Positions 1-6,707 of a DNA stretch of 45,773 bases are shown one piece after another (the first letter of the stretch is position 1; the number at the start of each line of letters is the position of its first letter). A model generated the notes under the pieces. The model did not search any database and was not told the DNA's origin. It saw only the letters and a list, made by a program, of their open reading frames with translations. Source of the DNA: a virus; the IMG/VR virus record IMGVR_UViG_3300031976_000716, positions 1 to 45,773 of that record; one strand, 5' to 3'. The position numbers and the translations under genes were made by a program.

Positions 1-978
1 TGCGTCATACTCGCACCCGACGACCTGTGCCCCTGCCCTGCGCAGTTCATCCATGAAGCGCCCGCACCCACATGACGGCTCAAGGACGCGCCTCCCCTTG
101 ATGCCATAGAGATCCGCGACGATCTTTTGCACCACCTTGGCGGGCGTCGGGTAGTATTGCAGATCCTTGCTGACATTCGTGCCGGTCCGCTGCTTGCTTG
201 GGCGCTCCTCGGGGCAATCGGCCAAGACCTCGCCGTAATACTCGGACAAGGCGCGGTTGACATCGGCCAGCGTATCAGGCGCGAAGAACAGATGCCCATT
301 GCCGTTGCTGAACCGCTTCAGCCAGACGCCGCGCTGCAAACGCAGGCTGTCGCCGTCCTTCATAAAGCCCTCAATGTCACCACAGGACGGCAGGGGCTTG
401 CCCTGATATGCCGCGATGGCGTTCAGGATGTTCAGCAGCCTGTCGCGGCCCCATGAACCATAACCGCTGACGTTCGACAGGATGACGCGCTTGGGCAGTC
501 CCTTGACACCGACCTTCATTTTCTCGTGCGACTTGAACGCCGGGTCCAACTGGCTGAACACCTCCGCCAAGCCGCGAAGGATCGACCCCCACGGGTCCAT
601 GACATACGCCCCGAACTGATCGCGGATGTTGTCGATGGTGAACGGCGGGGGCGATGCGAACATCTGTTCGATGCGGCGCTTGTCTTCAGCGCTGACGATG
701 GTTTCCAGCTCATACAGCGAATAGGTGTGACGCCATGCCGATGCGAGAAGCGCTTCCTCCGCCTGCCGCTGATAGATGTCACCTGTGCTGATGGTCACGT
801 GCCCCCAAGTGCCGCCGATGGTCAGGCCGGACTTGGCTTGAACGCCCGCCGCCTTGAAGGCCTCGATCAGATCCGGGATGGCTTCGCGCTTAGCTTCATA
901 TTCGGCAACCAGATCGGACGGCTTGCGGCGTCCGGTGCTGACTTCGGTGCCTGTCAGGATTTCGGGACGCGCGTTCAT
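1..978 (-). CDS. DUF4942-type DNA methyltransferase, 3' end cut by window edge
   Basis: The reading frame is open from an ATG at 978 to the left edge (326 codons) with no stop, so the C-terminus is missing. The last 30 residues hold a SAM-binding motif I, VLEPSCGCGRF, at about residues 299-309. Before it, a roughly 290-residue region resembles the DUF4942 domain that precedes the catalytic half in phage methyltransferases. The catalytic (N/D)PPY motif would lie beyond the edge. The start overlaps the stop of the small upstream gene as ATGA. Its place at the distal end of the early leftward operon, with a second methyltransferase 1.7 kb upstream, fits a role in modifying phage DNA against host restriction; that role is inferred. 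The family call rests on remembered family features, not on a search. Confidence 0.75.
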   Translation of the reverse strand, partial: MNARPEILTGTEVSTGRRKPSDLVAEYEAKREAIPDLIEAFKAAGVQAKSGLTIGGTWGHVTISTGDIYQRQAEEALLASAWRHTYSLYELETIVSAEDKRRIEQMFASPPPFTIDNIRDQFGAYVMDPWGSILRGLAEVFSQLDPAFKSHEKMKVGVKGLPKRVILSNVSGYGSWGRDRLLNILNAIAAYQGKPLPSCGDIEGFMKDGDSLRLQRGVWLKRFSNGNGHLFFAPDTLADVNRALSEYYGEVLADCPEERPSKQRTGTNVSKDLQYYPTPAKVVQKIVADLYGIKGRRVLEPSCGCGRFMDELRRAGAQVVGCEYDA

Positions 979-1169
979 TGGCTCTCTCCATCGCTGTGCG
1001 GCCCGTTACGGGGCCTTCTCCATCCTGCGGTGCCATCGCACCAGACAGACGCTTCATCTGGCCCCACGGCTGCGACAAAGGCTGTGCGCTGCTGGTCCGT
1101 CTGCCTACGGGCGCGGCGCTCGCGTTGGCGCTGCTTGCGGCGGGCAATCTTGGCGTCGATCGGCTTCAT
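975..1169 (-). CDS. small basic protein of unknown function
   Basis: This 64-residue protein is very basic in its first third (KIARRKQRQRERRARRQ), which suggests nucleic-acid binding. The start at 1169 has a strong AGGAGG ribosome-binding site 6 bases upstream and overlaps the stop of the HTH gene before it (ATGA). Its own stop overlaps the start of the DUF4942 methyltransferase gene in the same way. A longer frame begins further upstream but would lie wholly inside the preceding gene, so I rejected it. I do not recognise the family. Confidence 0.6.
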   Translation of the reverse strand: MKPIDAKIARRKQRQRERRARRQTDQQRTAFVAAVGPDEASVWCDGTAGWRRPRNGPHSDGESQ

Positions 1170-2035
1170 GCGGTGGCCTCCTGAAAGCCCGACACGTCCA
1201 ACCGACCGTCGGGAAGCAGGTTGACGCGCAGACGCCAGCTGTTGATGCCATAGTGAGCGCAGGCATCGCGGCGGCATGCGAACGTCTTGCCATCAGTGGT
1301 GGTCACAGGGATGCGCTTGGCGCGGGCCATCTTTTCTGACGCTGATCCCAGGTCGATCTGGTTCTCTGCGATGATGCGGCTGACCGTTGTGGCGTTGATG
1401 CCAAGCTTGCGGGCGATCGCACGCTGCGAAGATGCCGCCTTCGTCATCCGCAAGACCTTGTCGGCCAGTGCGTCACGCTTGGCGGCGCGGGCGCGAAAGT
1501 ATGCCAGCCGCGCGGGCGTCTGCCCCGGATCGCGAACCTTGACGCCGTTTTCGTCCAGGATGCGTCCGACAGTCGTTGCGCCGATGCCCATGCGTTCCGC
1601 GACCTGAAGCTGGCTCATGCCGGACTCGTAAAGCCGCGCCACTTCCCCGGCGATGCGCTGACGGGCAGCACGGGCGCGATCCGCCAGCTTGTGCGACCTT
1701 GCGCCGTTCTGCTGTTCCAGCGGGACGTGGTCGGAGATGATGCGGGCAACCGTGTTCTTGTGGCAGCCCAAGGTCAGGCCAATCTGGAGATCCGCCATGC
1801 CCTGCTCGTGCAGCTCGATCACCTTCGGGGCCAGTTCGATCCTGCGGGCTAAGCCGCGATCCGGCTTGCGGTCATAGGCAACGTCCTTCAGCATCGCCGG
1901 GGCCTTGCGGGCTTGCTCCATCATCTTTTCGCGGATGATGTCTTGGGCAAAGCTGATGTCCGAACTGGTGGCGAAGGCACGGGCGGCAACGGCTGCGCTC
2001 AGGCTCTCGATGGACGGGCGGGCGATCGCGGTCAT
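1166..2035 (-). CDS. tandem helix-turn-helix protein (three clear HTH units)
   Basis: The 289-residue protein carries three similar helix-turn-helix units at about residues 67-103, 127-164 and 189-226, a spacing near 60 residues. Each follows the pattern of a helix, a GMxxLQ- or SSQRAI-type turn, and a recognition helix such as IGATTVGRIL or INATTVSRII, as in resolvase or sigma region 4-like HTH domains. A possible weaker fourth unit (DACAHYGINSWRL) lies near residues 255-267. There is no catalytic domain. It sits near the distal end of the leftward early operon, just before the methyltransferase and, in circular order, the terminase genes. A late-gene regulator or a multi-site DNA-binding protein is possible, but neither is shown. 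Both ends overlap neighbours by ATGA. Confidence 0.7.
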   Translation of the reverse strand: MTAIARPSIESLSAAVAARAFATSSDISFAQDIIREKMMEQARKAPAMLKDVAYDRKPDRGLARRIELAPKVIELHEQGMADLQIGLTLGCHKNTVARIISDHVPLEQQNGARSHKLADRARAARQRIAGEVARLYESGMSQLQVAERMGIGATTVGRILDENGVKVRDPGQTPARLAYFRARAAKRDALADKVLRMTKAASSQRAIARKLGINATTVSRIIAENQIDLGSASEKMARAKRIPVTTTDGKTFACRRDACAHYGINSWRLRVNLLPDGRLDVSGFQEATA

Positions 2036-2238
2036 GCCGTCGCCTCCGCATGCGCCGCACGGATGATGGCGATGACCTGGGCAACCGTGGCTTTCGGCTC
2101 ACGAGGGGCGCGCTTGGCTCCGCAACGGATGTCGCGAGGGGCCGTGTCGTCGGTGACAGCGGGCGGGATGGGGAACGGGGCGTCCAGCTTGACGCGGCTC
2201 TTGGCTTGGATGTTGCCGAATACGATCTTGGGGGTCAT
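2032..2238 (-). CDS. hypothetical protein (68 aa)
   Basis: This is a short protein with no motif I recognise. Its N-terminal half is rich in proline and its C-terminal half has one predicted helix (VAQVIAIIRAAHAEA). It is translationally coupled on both sides by ATGA overlaps, between the two tandem-HTH genes. That tight coupling is the main evidence that it is a real gene. It could form a complex with, or be a cofactor of, the flanking HTH proteins, but this is only suggested by position. Confidence 0.55.
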   Translation of the reverse strand: MTPKIVFGNIQAKSRVKLDAPFPIPPAVTDDTAPRDIRCGAKRAPREPKATVAQVIAIIRAAHAEATA

Positions 2239-2657
2239 GCGCGGGCCTCCTTCAGAATGCGGGCGACGATGTTCTGGCCGATGCCAAGCTCGTCGGAGAT
2301 GTGCTTGTTCTTCATGCCGCGCTCGTGCAGGCGCAGCGTGGCCGAGACGATGGCGGGGGTGGCCTTGTTCGACGGACGGGACTGAACCCCGATGCGGGCG
2401 AAGGCGCGGCTGATGCGCTTGCGGGATACGCCGAGGACTCCTGCGGTTTGCTCCAGCGTCTTGCCGGAGCGATACAGATCCGCCGCCCGCTCGACGTCAA
2501 GCGCAGCCATGGGGCGTTCGCGCTTGTCGCGGGGGAGCGCACAGCCGGTCAGCCGGGCCCGCTCACGGGGACGCAGAGCAGCCGGGACTGTGGCGATCAT
2601 GGCAACGCGCAGGGCGTCTTGCATGGCGTCCCAATCGGAGGGGGCGAGGATGCTCAT
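2235..2657 (-). CDS. protein with two HTH units
   Basis: The 140-residue protein has two helix-turn-helix units at about residues 55-90 (LYRSGKTLEQTAGVLGVSRK) and 101-139 (LRLHERGMKNKHISDELGIG). They are of the same type as the three units in the larger protein two genes downstream. The N-terminal 50 residues are not recognisable. It overlaps the methyltransferase stop (ATGA) and the following 68-aa gene. The shared HTH type suggests that the two proteins arose from a common repeated module. The DNA target is unknown. Confidence 0.65.
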   Translation of the reverse strand: MSILAPSDWDAMQDALRVAMIATVPAALRPRERARLTGCALPRDKRERPMAALDVERAADLYRSGKTLEQTAGVLGVSRKRISRAFARIGVQSRPSNKATPAIVSATLRLHERGMKNKHISDELGIGQNIVARILKEARA

Positions 2658-3484
2658 TGCGCGGCCTCCCGGAACATGTCTGATGTATGGCCCGCAATTT
2701 GATCAACCCGCTCGGGGATCATCGCGGCGTAATCAGAGTTCAGTTCACACAGGATCGCTTTGCGCCCGTGCTTAATGGCTACGCCTGCGGTCGTCCCGCT
2801 GCCACCGAACGGATCAAGCACAGTGCCGCCAATGGGGCAACCGGCCAAAATGCACCGTTCAGCCAGTGCTGCCGGAAATGCCGCGCTGTGCGCTTTTGCT
2901 CCGCGCTCGTGACCAATGTGCCAAACACTCTGTTCTGGCAACGCCGATCGATCGAAGTCATACCAACGCGACTTGGAGAACAAAAAGACTGTCTCATGCT
3001 GCCGGTGCGGTCGATCCTTTACGGATGGTTCTGGAAAGGCAGTCTCCCGGCACCAGATGATCTCTTGACGTAGTGTCCATCCGTCCGCCTGCATTGCCAA
3101 GGCCACCCGCCAAGGCATCCCTAGAAGCGACTTCTTCGGATACCCAAGCCCCGACACATCCAGCGGCCTGACCGTTTTTCTGATCCAGTCTCGCGACGGG
3201 CTGCGCGGGTCGTTTCCTTTGGGCTGGCCGTTACCGTTGTAATAGCTATCCCCCAAGTTCAGCCAAAGCGTTCCCCGCTCACTCAGAACGCGGCGCACCT
3301 CAGCAAAGACTGCGACCATTTGCGAAACGAAAGCCTCCGGCGTGTCTTCATGCCCATACTGACCTTCGCAGTTGTAATCGCGCTGCCAGTAGTAAGGCGG
3401 GCTGGTCACACAGCAATGAACCGACTGATCCCGCATTGTGCGCAGGCTTTCGAGGCAATCGCCCAGTTTGATCTCGTAGTTCAT
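2654..3484 (-). CDS. site-specific DNA methyltransferase (N4-cytosine or N6-adenine)
   Basis: The 276-residue protein has the catalytic motif TSPPYY at residues 27-32 and the SAM-binding motif LDPFGGSGTTAGVA at 223-236. Catalytic motif before SAM motif is the beta-group order. An SPPY form is common in N4-cytosine enzymes but also occurs in N6-adenine enzymes, so the modified base is not settled. It transfers a methyl group from S-adenosylmethionine to phage or host DNA. No cognate restriction endonuclease is nearby, so it is probably a solitary enzyme that protects phage DNA from restriction. It is coupled by ATGA overlaps to the genes on both sides. Confidence 0.9.
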   Translation of the reverse strand: MNYEIKLGDCLESLRTMRDQSVHCCVTSPPYYWQRDYNCEGQYGHEDTPEAFVSQMVAVFAEVRRVLSERGTLWLNLGDSYYNGNGQPKGNDPRSPSRDWIRKTVRPLDVSGLGYPKKSLLGMPWRVALAMQADGWTLRQEIIWCRETAFPEPSVKDRPHRQHETVFLFSKSRWYDFDRSALPEQSVWHIGHERGAKAHSAAFPAALAERCILAGCPIGGTVLDPFGGSGTTAGVAIKHGRKAILCELNSDYAAMIPERVDQIAGHTSDMFREAAQ

Positions 3485-3945
3485 GCCTTCACCTCCGGCA
3501 TGCGGCGCGGGGCAATGACGCCCAAGCCGGGGAACTTGGCCGCAAGCTCAGCAGCGACCTCGGCAGCACGTTCCGGCGTCATGCCCTGATGCTCGGGAAC
3601 CGGCGCGTCGATCTTCGCCTTCGCCAGCTTCTGACCGCGTGCCTTCTTCAGCAGGCCAACGATGTCGCCGGGCGTCGGTCGGCGGCGCGGGTTCTCGCGG
3701 TTCCACGAACGAAGCGCCCAGACAACCTGCTCGTGGGTCCAGTCCTGCAATTCGTCGCAGAACCATGCCAGCAGGCCAGCCTTCACCTCGTCGCTCTCGG
3801 ATGGGTCGAAGTAGGCCGCCAGCACGATCTTGACTTCAGAAGCAATCACCATCCGATGTTTTGATAGCTCTTGCTGCGAAAGCGATTTGGCGTGCTGTGG
3901 CGTCGGAGCGGGCAGCGGAGCGTTGATCTTGGCGGGAAGGTTCAC
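3481..3945 (-). CDS. hypothetical replication-associated protein (helicase-loader candidate)
   Basis: This 154-residue protein has a helical middle section (about residues 32-105) with the segment WTHEQVVWALRSWNRENPRR followed by PTPGDIVGLL. It has no Walker motif, so it is not a DnaC-type ATPase. Position directly after the DUF1376 replication protein, as lambda P follows O, suggests a helicase loader; this is inference. The start is GTG at 3945 with GGAGG five bases upstream. It overlaps the 3' end of the DUF1376 gene by 110 bases in another frame. A later ATG at 3852 would reduce the overlap but has no ribosome-binding site. Confidence 0.55.
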   Translation of the reverse strand: MNLPAKINAPLPAPTPQHAKSLSQQELSKHRMVIASEVKIVLAAYFDPSESDEVKAGLLAWFCDELQDWTHEQVVWALRSWNRENPRRRPTPGDIVGLLKKARGQKLAKAKIDAPVPEHQGMTPERAAEVAAELAAKFPGLGVIAPRRMPEVKA

Positions 3946-4678
3946 GGGGGCCTCCGGGGATCAGGGTTAGGGTTGGTTGGATTTCGTCAGTCCAGCGCTT
4001 GCCGTTGAGGTAGCTGGCTGGGTGAATGGGGCTGGCCTGCGGGTGGTTATGCCGCCAATGGGCGGACCAGACCTGAGCCCGATCTGTGGCCAATGCACGA
4101 TCAGCCACAGACAGCTTGCGCCATGCCTTTTCGGCGGCTTGCTTGCAGATCTTGCCGAGAGGCCAGACCGCCCAGAAGTCTGAGAATGAAGGGCCTGCAT
4201 CTTTCGCGACCGCAGGCAACGTCGGCTCAGCCGACAAGGATACGTTAGTATCCTCTCTTACTTCTGGCTCTGGTTCTGGTTCTGGTATGGTTTTGATTGG
4301 GTTATCCGAAACAGAACCGTTCGCTTTTGCCAAGTCATTGTTTTTGCTTGATACAGGGCGTCCACCTTTGGCCCCATTGGCGCGGTTCTTCTCGATCTTT
4401 TCTTGGGTATTTTTCCACAATTTTTGCAGCTTTTTCTGCGAAATCTCCCCGTTCTCGAAGATCAGGAAGCCAGCCAGGCGGGCTTTTGTCTTGGCCCATT
4501 TGCCCTTGGTCATCCCCAAGATGCGGGCGATGTCGCTGTCATCTTCAGGGATCGACCCGTTGCGCCGCCACATTGCCGCCAGCAGCAGCATGTATGCGCC
4601 GTGTTCCTCGGTGGTCAGGTGGGTCGTGTCTGCAAGGTATGCGTCCCAGTACATGGGCATAGACGGCGCTTGGCTCAT
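3836..4678 (-). CDS. DUF1376 phage replication initiation-type protein
   Basis: The 280-residue protein starts with the DUF1376 signature: MPMYWDAYLADTTHL, then LTTEEHGAYMLLLAAMW, within residues 8-40. This winged-helix-like domain is typical of phage replication proteins in the lambda O position. A low-complexity linker with proline-glutamate repeats (PEPEPEPE) follows near residues 132-140. A C-terminal region (SFSDFWAVWPLGKICKQAAEKAW) resembles a domain often found at the end of such proteins. The start at 4678 shares one base with the upstream stop (TAATG). A longer frame exists upstream but lies inside the nuclease gene. It probably binds the phage origin. No iteron repeats were seen inside the gene by eye. 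Confidence 0.8.
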   Translation of the reverse strand: MSQAPSMPMYWDAYLADTTHLTTEEHGAYMLLLAAMWRRNGSIPEDDSDIARILGMTKGKWAKTKARLAGFLIFENGEISQKKLQKLWKNTQEKIEKNRANGAKGGRPVSSKNNDLAKANGSVSDNPIKTIPEPEPEPEVREDTNVSLSAEPTLPAVAKDAGPSFSDFWAVWPLGKICKQAAEKAWRKLSVADRALATDRAQVWSAHWRHNHPQASPIHPASYLNGKRWTDEIQPTLTLIPGGPREPSRQDQRSAARSDATARQIAFAARAIKTSDGDCF

Positions 4679-5157
4679 TAGAAGACCTCCGCGTCTGTGA
4701 TCGACCCGGCGATCTTGCGGTGCAGGGTCGTGTAATCGTTGGCGAACCAATCACCGAAGCACTCGGCCATGCGTTCGCGGGCGATGAAGGCGAAGCCCTC
4801 CAGCGTGACCTCTGCCCACTGGTCGGCGGGCCACGTGGCGCAGAGGGCGCGAAGCGGGACCGCAACGCGGGTCTGGCGACGGTCGAAGCGGAAGACGACT
4901 GCCGGGATCTTGCGGGCCGCTTGCGCCGCCTTCTCCGCTTGGGCTTTCCATGCGGGCAGGCAGGCATCACCAGCAGCATACCGCTTGCATTCGATCAGGA
5001 ACGGGAATGCCGCATCGTCGGGGATCAGGTCGCCGCGATCGGCCTTGCGATACTGGTCCAGATCCCGCTCGAACGTGATGCCGAGAAGGGCGAACAGTTC
5101 CGCCGCGACCTCACGCTCGAAGCTGCTGCCCTTATTGCGTGACTTAGCGCCCATCAT
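4678..5157 (-). CDS. PDDEXK nuclease, Holliday-junction-resolvase-like
   Basis: The 159-residue protein has the arrangement of an Hjc-like PDDEXK nuclease: a basic start with E14 (KGSSFEREVA), D43 in RGDLIP, and E56-C-K58 in FLIECKRYA. The metal-binding acidic residues and the lysine are all present. Such enzymes cut branched DNA during phage replication and packaging, in the role of lambda Rap or RusA. The start at 5157 overlaps the preceding stop as ATGA; a second ATG follows at once at 5154. It stands between a small zinc protein and the DUF1376 gene. The substrate is inferred from fold-type motifs only. Confidence 0.7.
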   Translation of the reverse strand: MMGAKSRNKGSSFEREVAAELFALLGITFERDLDQYRKADRGDLIPDDAAFPFLIECKRYAAGDACLPAWKAQAEKAAQAARKIPAVVFRFDRRQTRVAVPLRALCATWPADQWAEVTLEGFAFIARERMAECFGDWFANDYTTLHRKIAGSITDAEVF

Positions 5158-5402
5158 GCACCCCCGAACAGATCGCCGTTGCCAGGGTGCGGTGAATTGC
5201 CAGATACCGCTTGCGTGCCTCGTTGCTGCGGAACTGCATCTGCTTTGCGCGATTGGCGATCATAGCGTTCGCGCCACCAACGGTCAGCGTCCTCGACGTG
5301 CTGCTGGCAGGCGTAAATGCGCGGGCCTCGTTGGCCAAAGCCAGGTCCAAAGCCGCGTATTGAAGGCGCGCCGCAACGCCCGCATCGATGTGCGTGTGGC
5401 AT
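5154..5402 (-). CDS. small zinc-binding-type protein (82 aa)
   Basis: The protein starts with a paired-cysteine motif, CGRCGAP at residues 7-13, followed by a glycine-rich stretch and YACQQHV near residue 31. This makes a CxxC...CxxH metal site of the kind seen in many small phage proteins of unknown function. It begins one base after the stop of the GIY-YIG-like gene and ends in an ATGA overlap with the resolvase-like gene. An alternative frame (5144-5572) covers the same bases but has no recognisable motif and overlaps both neighbours heavily, so I chose this one. Confidence 0.6.
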   Translation of the reverse strand: MPHAHRCGRCGAPSIRGFGPGFGQRGPRIYACQQHVEDADRWWRERYDRQSRKADAVPQQRGTQAVSGNSPHPGNGDLFGGA

Positions 5403-5403
5403 G

Positions 5404-5895
5404 TCATGCGATGCCCCGCTCTTCGGCGCTGAACATGCGTTCCGAGATGCAACGATGGTCTATGCCGTTCGATCCGTTCCACCCGAAGGCATGGGACGGA
5501 CAACGCACGCCTTGCTCGACACATATCGTGGCAACGATCAGCGCCCAATATGCGGGCATCCGGTCGCGCCAATGGGCATTGCGAACGGCAGTGAAGGTAA
5601 CGCCTAGTCGTGACGCCAAATACTCTTTGCCAACACGGTCGATGAATTCTGCCGCACCGCGCGTCTTGCCCGCCGAATGGATGTTATTTCGGGGCGACTC
5701 TTTACCGATGGAAATCGTTTCAGCCAGCAGCGCATCCGCACGGCTAGGCTGCCACTCGATCTCGGTCCTTGCCACTTCAGCGAACCAAGGCGAATTCTTC
5801 TTATGCGCAGCAGTTCGTTTTGTTGGATCGCTGGTTACGCCGATATACAGAAGCGATCCATCGGCGTCAAAATGGCGATACAGTGCGCACTTCAT
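5404..5895 (-). CDS. GIY-YIG domain protein
   Basis: The N-terminus fits a GIY-YIG nuclease domain: LYRHF at 5-9 in place of GIY, LLYIGVT at 15-21 with Y17-I18-G19, and R27 in the position of the conserved arginine. A helical C-terminal half (residues 85-163), which may be an HTH, follows. The expected catalytic glutamate is not clearly placed, so activity is uncertain. Such proteins may be free-standing homing-type nucleases or serve in phage DNA metabolism. It is second in the leftward operon and is coupled by ATGA to the Cro-like gene. Confidence 0.65.
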   Translation of the reverse strand: MKCALYRHFDADGSLLYIGVTSDPTKRTAAHKKNSPWFAEVARTEIEWQPSRADALLAETISIGKESPRNNIHSAGKTRGAAEFIDRVGKEYLASRLGVTFTAVRNAHWRDRMPAYWALIVATICVEQGVRCPSHAFGWNGSNGIDHRCISERMFSAEERGIA

Positions 5896-6119
5896 GCTGC
5901 ACCTGCCTTGCTGGTGCGCTGTGCCGTTCCCGTCATCATGAAGTGACGGATACGGCGAATGGTTTTGCTGCGAAGTTCTCGGCCTTCGCGCAAGTTCGAG
6001 ATCAGTGACGGATCACCAACCGCGAGCTTTCCGAACGTGGTATGCCGGATGCCCTTCGCCGCCATGAAGGCAGCTACTTCCTCGGCAAGTTCGGGGTGTT
6101 TGGGGAATGTGATGTCCAT
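5892..6119 (-). CDS. Cro-like HTH regulator
   Basis: This 75-residue protein is the first gene of the leftward operon and is divergent from the CI-like repressor. Residues 22-60 form a plausible helix-turn-helix (ITTFGKLAVGDPSLISNL-like segment with a REGRELRSKT loop), and the C-terminus is short and basic. Size, position and fold type match lambda Cro, which binds the shared operators and turns off repressor synthesis. The ATG has no ribosome-binding site and lies about one base-pair turn below a predicted -10, so its mRNA may be leaderless. The function is inferred from synteny. Confidence 0.65.
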   Translation of the reverse strand: MDITFPKHPELAEEVAAFMAAKGIRHTTFGKLAVGDPSLISNLREGRELRSKTIRRIRHFMMTGTAQRTSKAGAA

Positions 6120-6125
6120 GACCGG

Positions 6126-6154
6126 ACAGTAGGATATTTCCGATCATCAGGCAA
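6126..6154 (-). promoter_or_regulatory. leftward early promoter with operator O1 in its spacer
   Basis: On the minus strand, TTGCCT (6154-6149) and TACTGT (6131-6126) are separated by 17 bases. The spacer contains GGAAATATCC (6141-6132), one copy of the operator motif. Only six bases separate the -10 from the Cro-like ATG, so transcription would begin at or next to the start codon. The two hexamers are weak matches (4/6 and 3/6). The call depends on the same geometry recurring at two other promoters in this region. Confidence 0.45.
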
Positions 6155-6156
6155 CT

Positions 6157-6166
6157 GGAAATTTCC
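6157..6166. promoter_or_regulatory. operator O2 (GGAAATTTCC)
   Basis: This is a perfect 10-base palindrome and the best copy of the motif shared by five sites in 6132-6726. It is followed by GATT, as O1 is followed by GATC. It lies between the divergent starts of the Cro-like and CI-like genes, 25 bases centre to centre from O1. The CI-like protein, the Cro-like protein or both are the likely ligands. Confidence 0.65.
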
Positions 6167-6190
6167 GATTGGCGCCCCTATCTGACATTA

Positions 6191-6200
6191 GGTAAATTCC
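6191..6200. promoter_or_regulatory. operator O3 (GGTAAATTCC) at the repressor promoter
   Basis: This imperfect copy of the operator motif ends six bases before the CI-like ATG at 6206. A weak promoter reading right, TTGGCG (6169-6174) and TAAATT (6193-6198) with an 18-base gap, would overlap it. If that promoter is right, the repressor mRNA would also be leaderless and the site would serve autoregulation or Cro repression. The promoter assignment is weaker than the operator assignment. Confidence 0.5.
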
Positions 6201-6205
6201 TAGCC

Positions 6206-6550
6206 ATGGGACGCTCAGATATAACCATGCTGTTCGCAGCCAACATACAATCCATTATGAAGATGAAGGGCTTTGACCCCGCCAGTCTTGGTCGGGCGGC
6301 GGGGATGAACAGAACTGGCATCTATGACATTCTGTCCGGCAAGAGCAAAAACCCTCGCCTCGATACGGTCGAAAAGATCGCAGCGGCGCTAGAGGTCTCA
6401 CCTTCTGCGCTCTTTGTGGATACTGCTATAGATGAGCTGCAATCGCAGCTATATGGCGTCCTGATGGAGCTTACCGACCATGAACGCGACCGGCTACTTC
6501 TGACTGCCCGTGCCTGGGCGAGCCATACCGCACCTCAAGCGCCAGCATAA
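6206..6550 (+). CDS. CI-like XRE-family repressor (114 aa)
   Basis: Residues 8-70 form an XRE/HTH_3 domain (IQSIMKMKGFDPASLGRAAG, then NRTGIYDILSGKSKNPRLDT and VEKIAAALEV). The remaining 45 residues are helical and may dimerise. There is no LexA-type peptidase domain, so RecA-stimulated self-cleavage of the lambda kind is not expected, and induction must work another way. It is the only cI-like gene seen and lies divergent to the Cro-like gene with shared operators. The first ATG has no ribosome-binding site; an in-frame ATG at 6227 also lacks one. A rho-independent terminator follows at 6579. Confidence 0.8.
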   Translation: MGRSDITMLFAANIQSIMKMKGFDPASLGRAAGMNRTGIYDILSGKSKNPRLDTVEKIAAALEVSPSALFVDTAIDELQSQLYGVLMELTDHERDRLLLTARAWASHTAPQAPA

Positions 6551-6644
6551 GCATTTCCAACAACTGATTCTTGTCTAGGCCCGTGACGATCTCGCGGGCT
6601 TTTTGCTGTTCCGTTTCAAAATCAATGTTCACGTTTGTCCCCAT
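6471..6644 (-). CDS. candidate small leftward gene antisense to the repressor 3' end
   Basis: A 57-codon frame on the minus strand encodes an acidic, leucine-rich peptide that looks like two helices (TEQQKAREIVTGL, KNQLLEMLMLALEV). It is preceded by a predicted leftward promoter with a perfect TATAAT at 6681-6676 and an operator in its spacer. It overlaps the last 80 bases of the repressor gene and contains the repressor terminator hairpin. The ribosome-binding site is weak, and a GTG at 6632 is an alternative start. It could be a real switch protein, or the transcript may act as an antisense RNA. I am unsure that it is translated. Confidence 0.38.
   Translation of the reverse strand: MGTNVNIDFETEQQKAREIVTGLDKNQLLEMLMLALEVRYGSPRHGQSEVAGRVHGR
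6579..6604 (+). terminator. rho-independent terminator after the repressor gene
   Basis: GCCCG (6579-6583) pairs with CGGGC (6595-6599) across an 11-base loop and is followed directly by TTTTT (6600-6604). It stands 28 bases after the repressor stop. It would separate repressor transcription from the rightward early promoter at 6708. The stem is only five base pairs, so termination may be partial. Confidence 0.6.
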
Positions 6645-6675
6645 TTACTCGGTCAACAATAACGAAGCTGCCTAA

Positions 6676-6702
6676 ATTATAAAGTCGGATTCTTCCTAAC
6701 AA
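6676..6702 (-). promoter_or_regulatory. leftward promoter with perfect -10 and operator O4 in spacer
   Basis: On the minus strand, TTGTTA (6702-6697) and a perfect TATAAT (6681-6676) flank a 15-base spacer. The spacer contains GGAAGAATCC (6696-6687), an operator copy. It would drive the 57-codon candidate gene or an antisense RNA against the repressor mRNA. The short spacer would make it weak unless an activator helps. Confidence 0.5.
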
Positions 6703-6707
6703 AGTTA

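Noticed and set aside
4255-4290. Repeat of ggttct/tctggt units as a possible CRISPR or origin repeat
   Set aside because: It is a short in-frame coding repeat for proline-glutamate in the DUF1376 protein linker, not spaced repeats.
5144-5572. Alternative minus-strand frame overlapping the zinc-binding small protein
   Set aside because: It overlaps both neighbours heavily and has no motif, while the 82-aa frame has a CxxC pair and fits the operon overlaps exactly.
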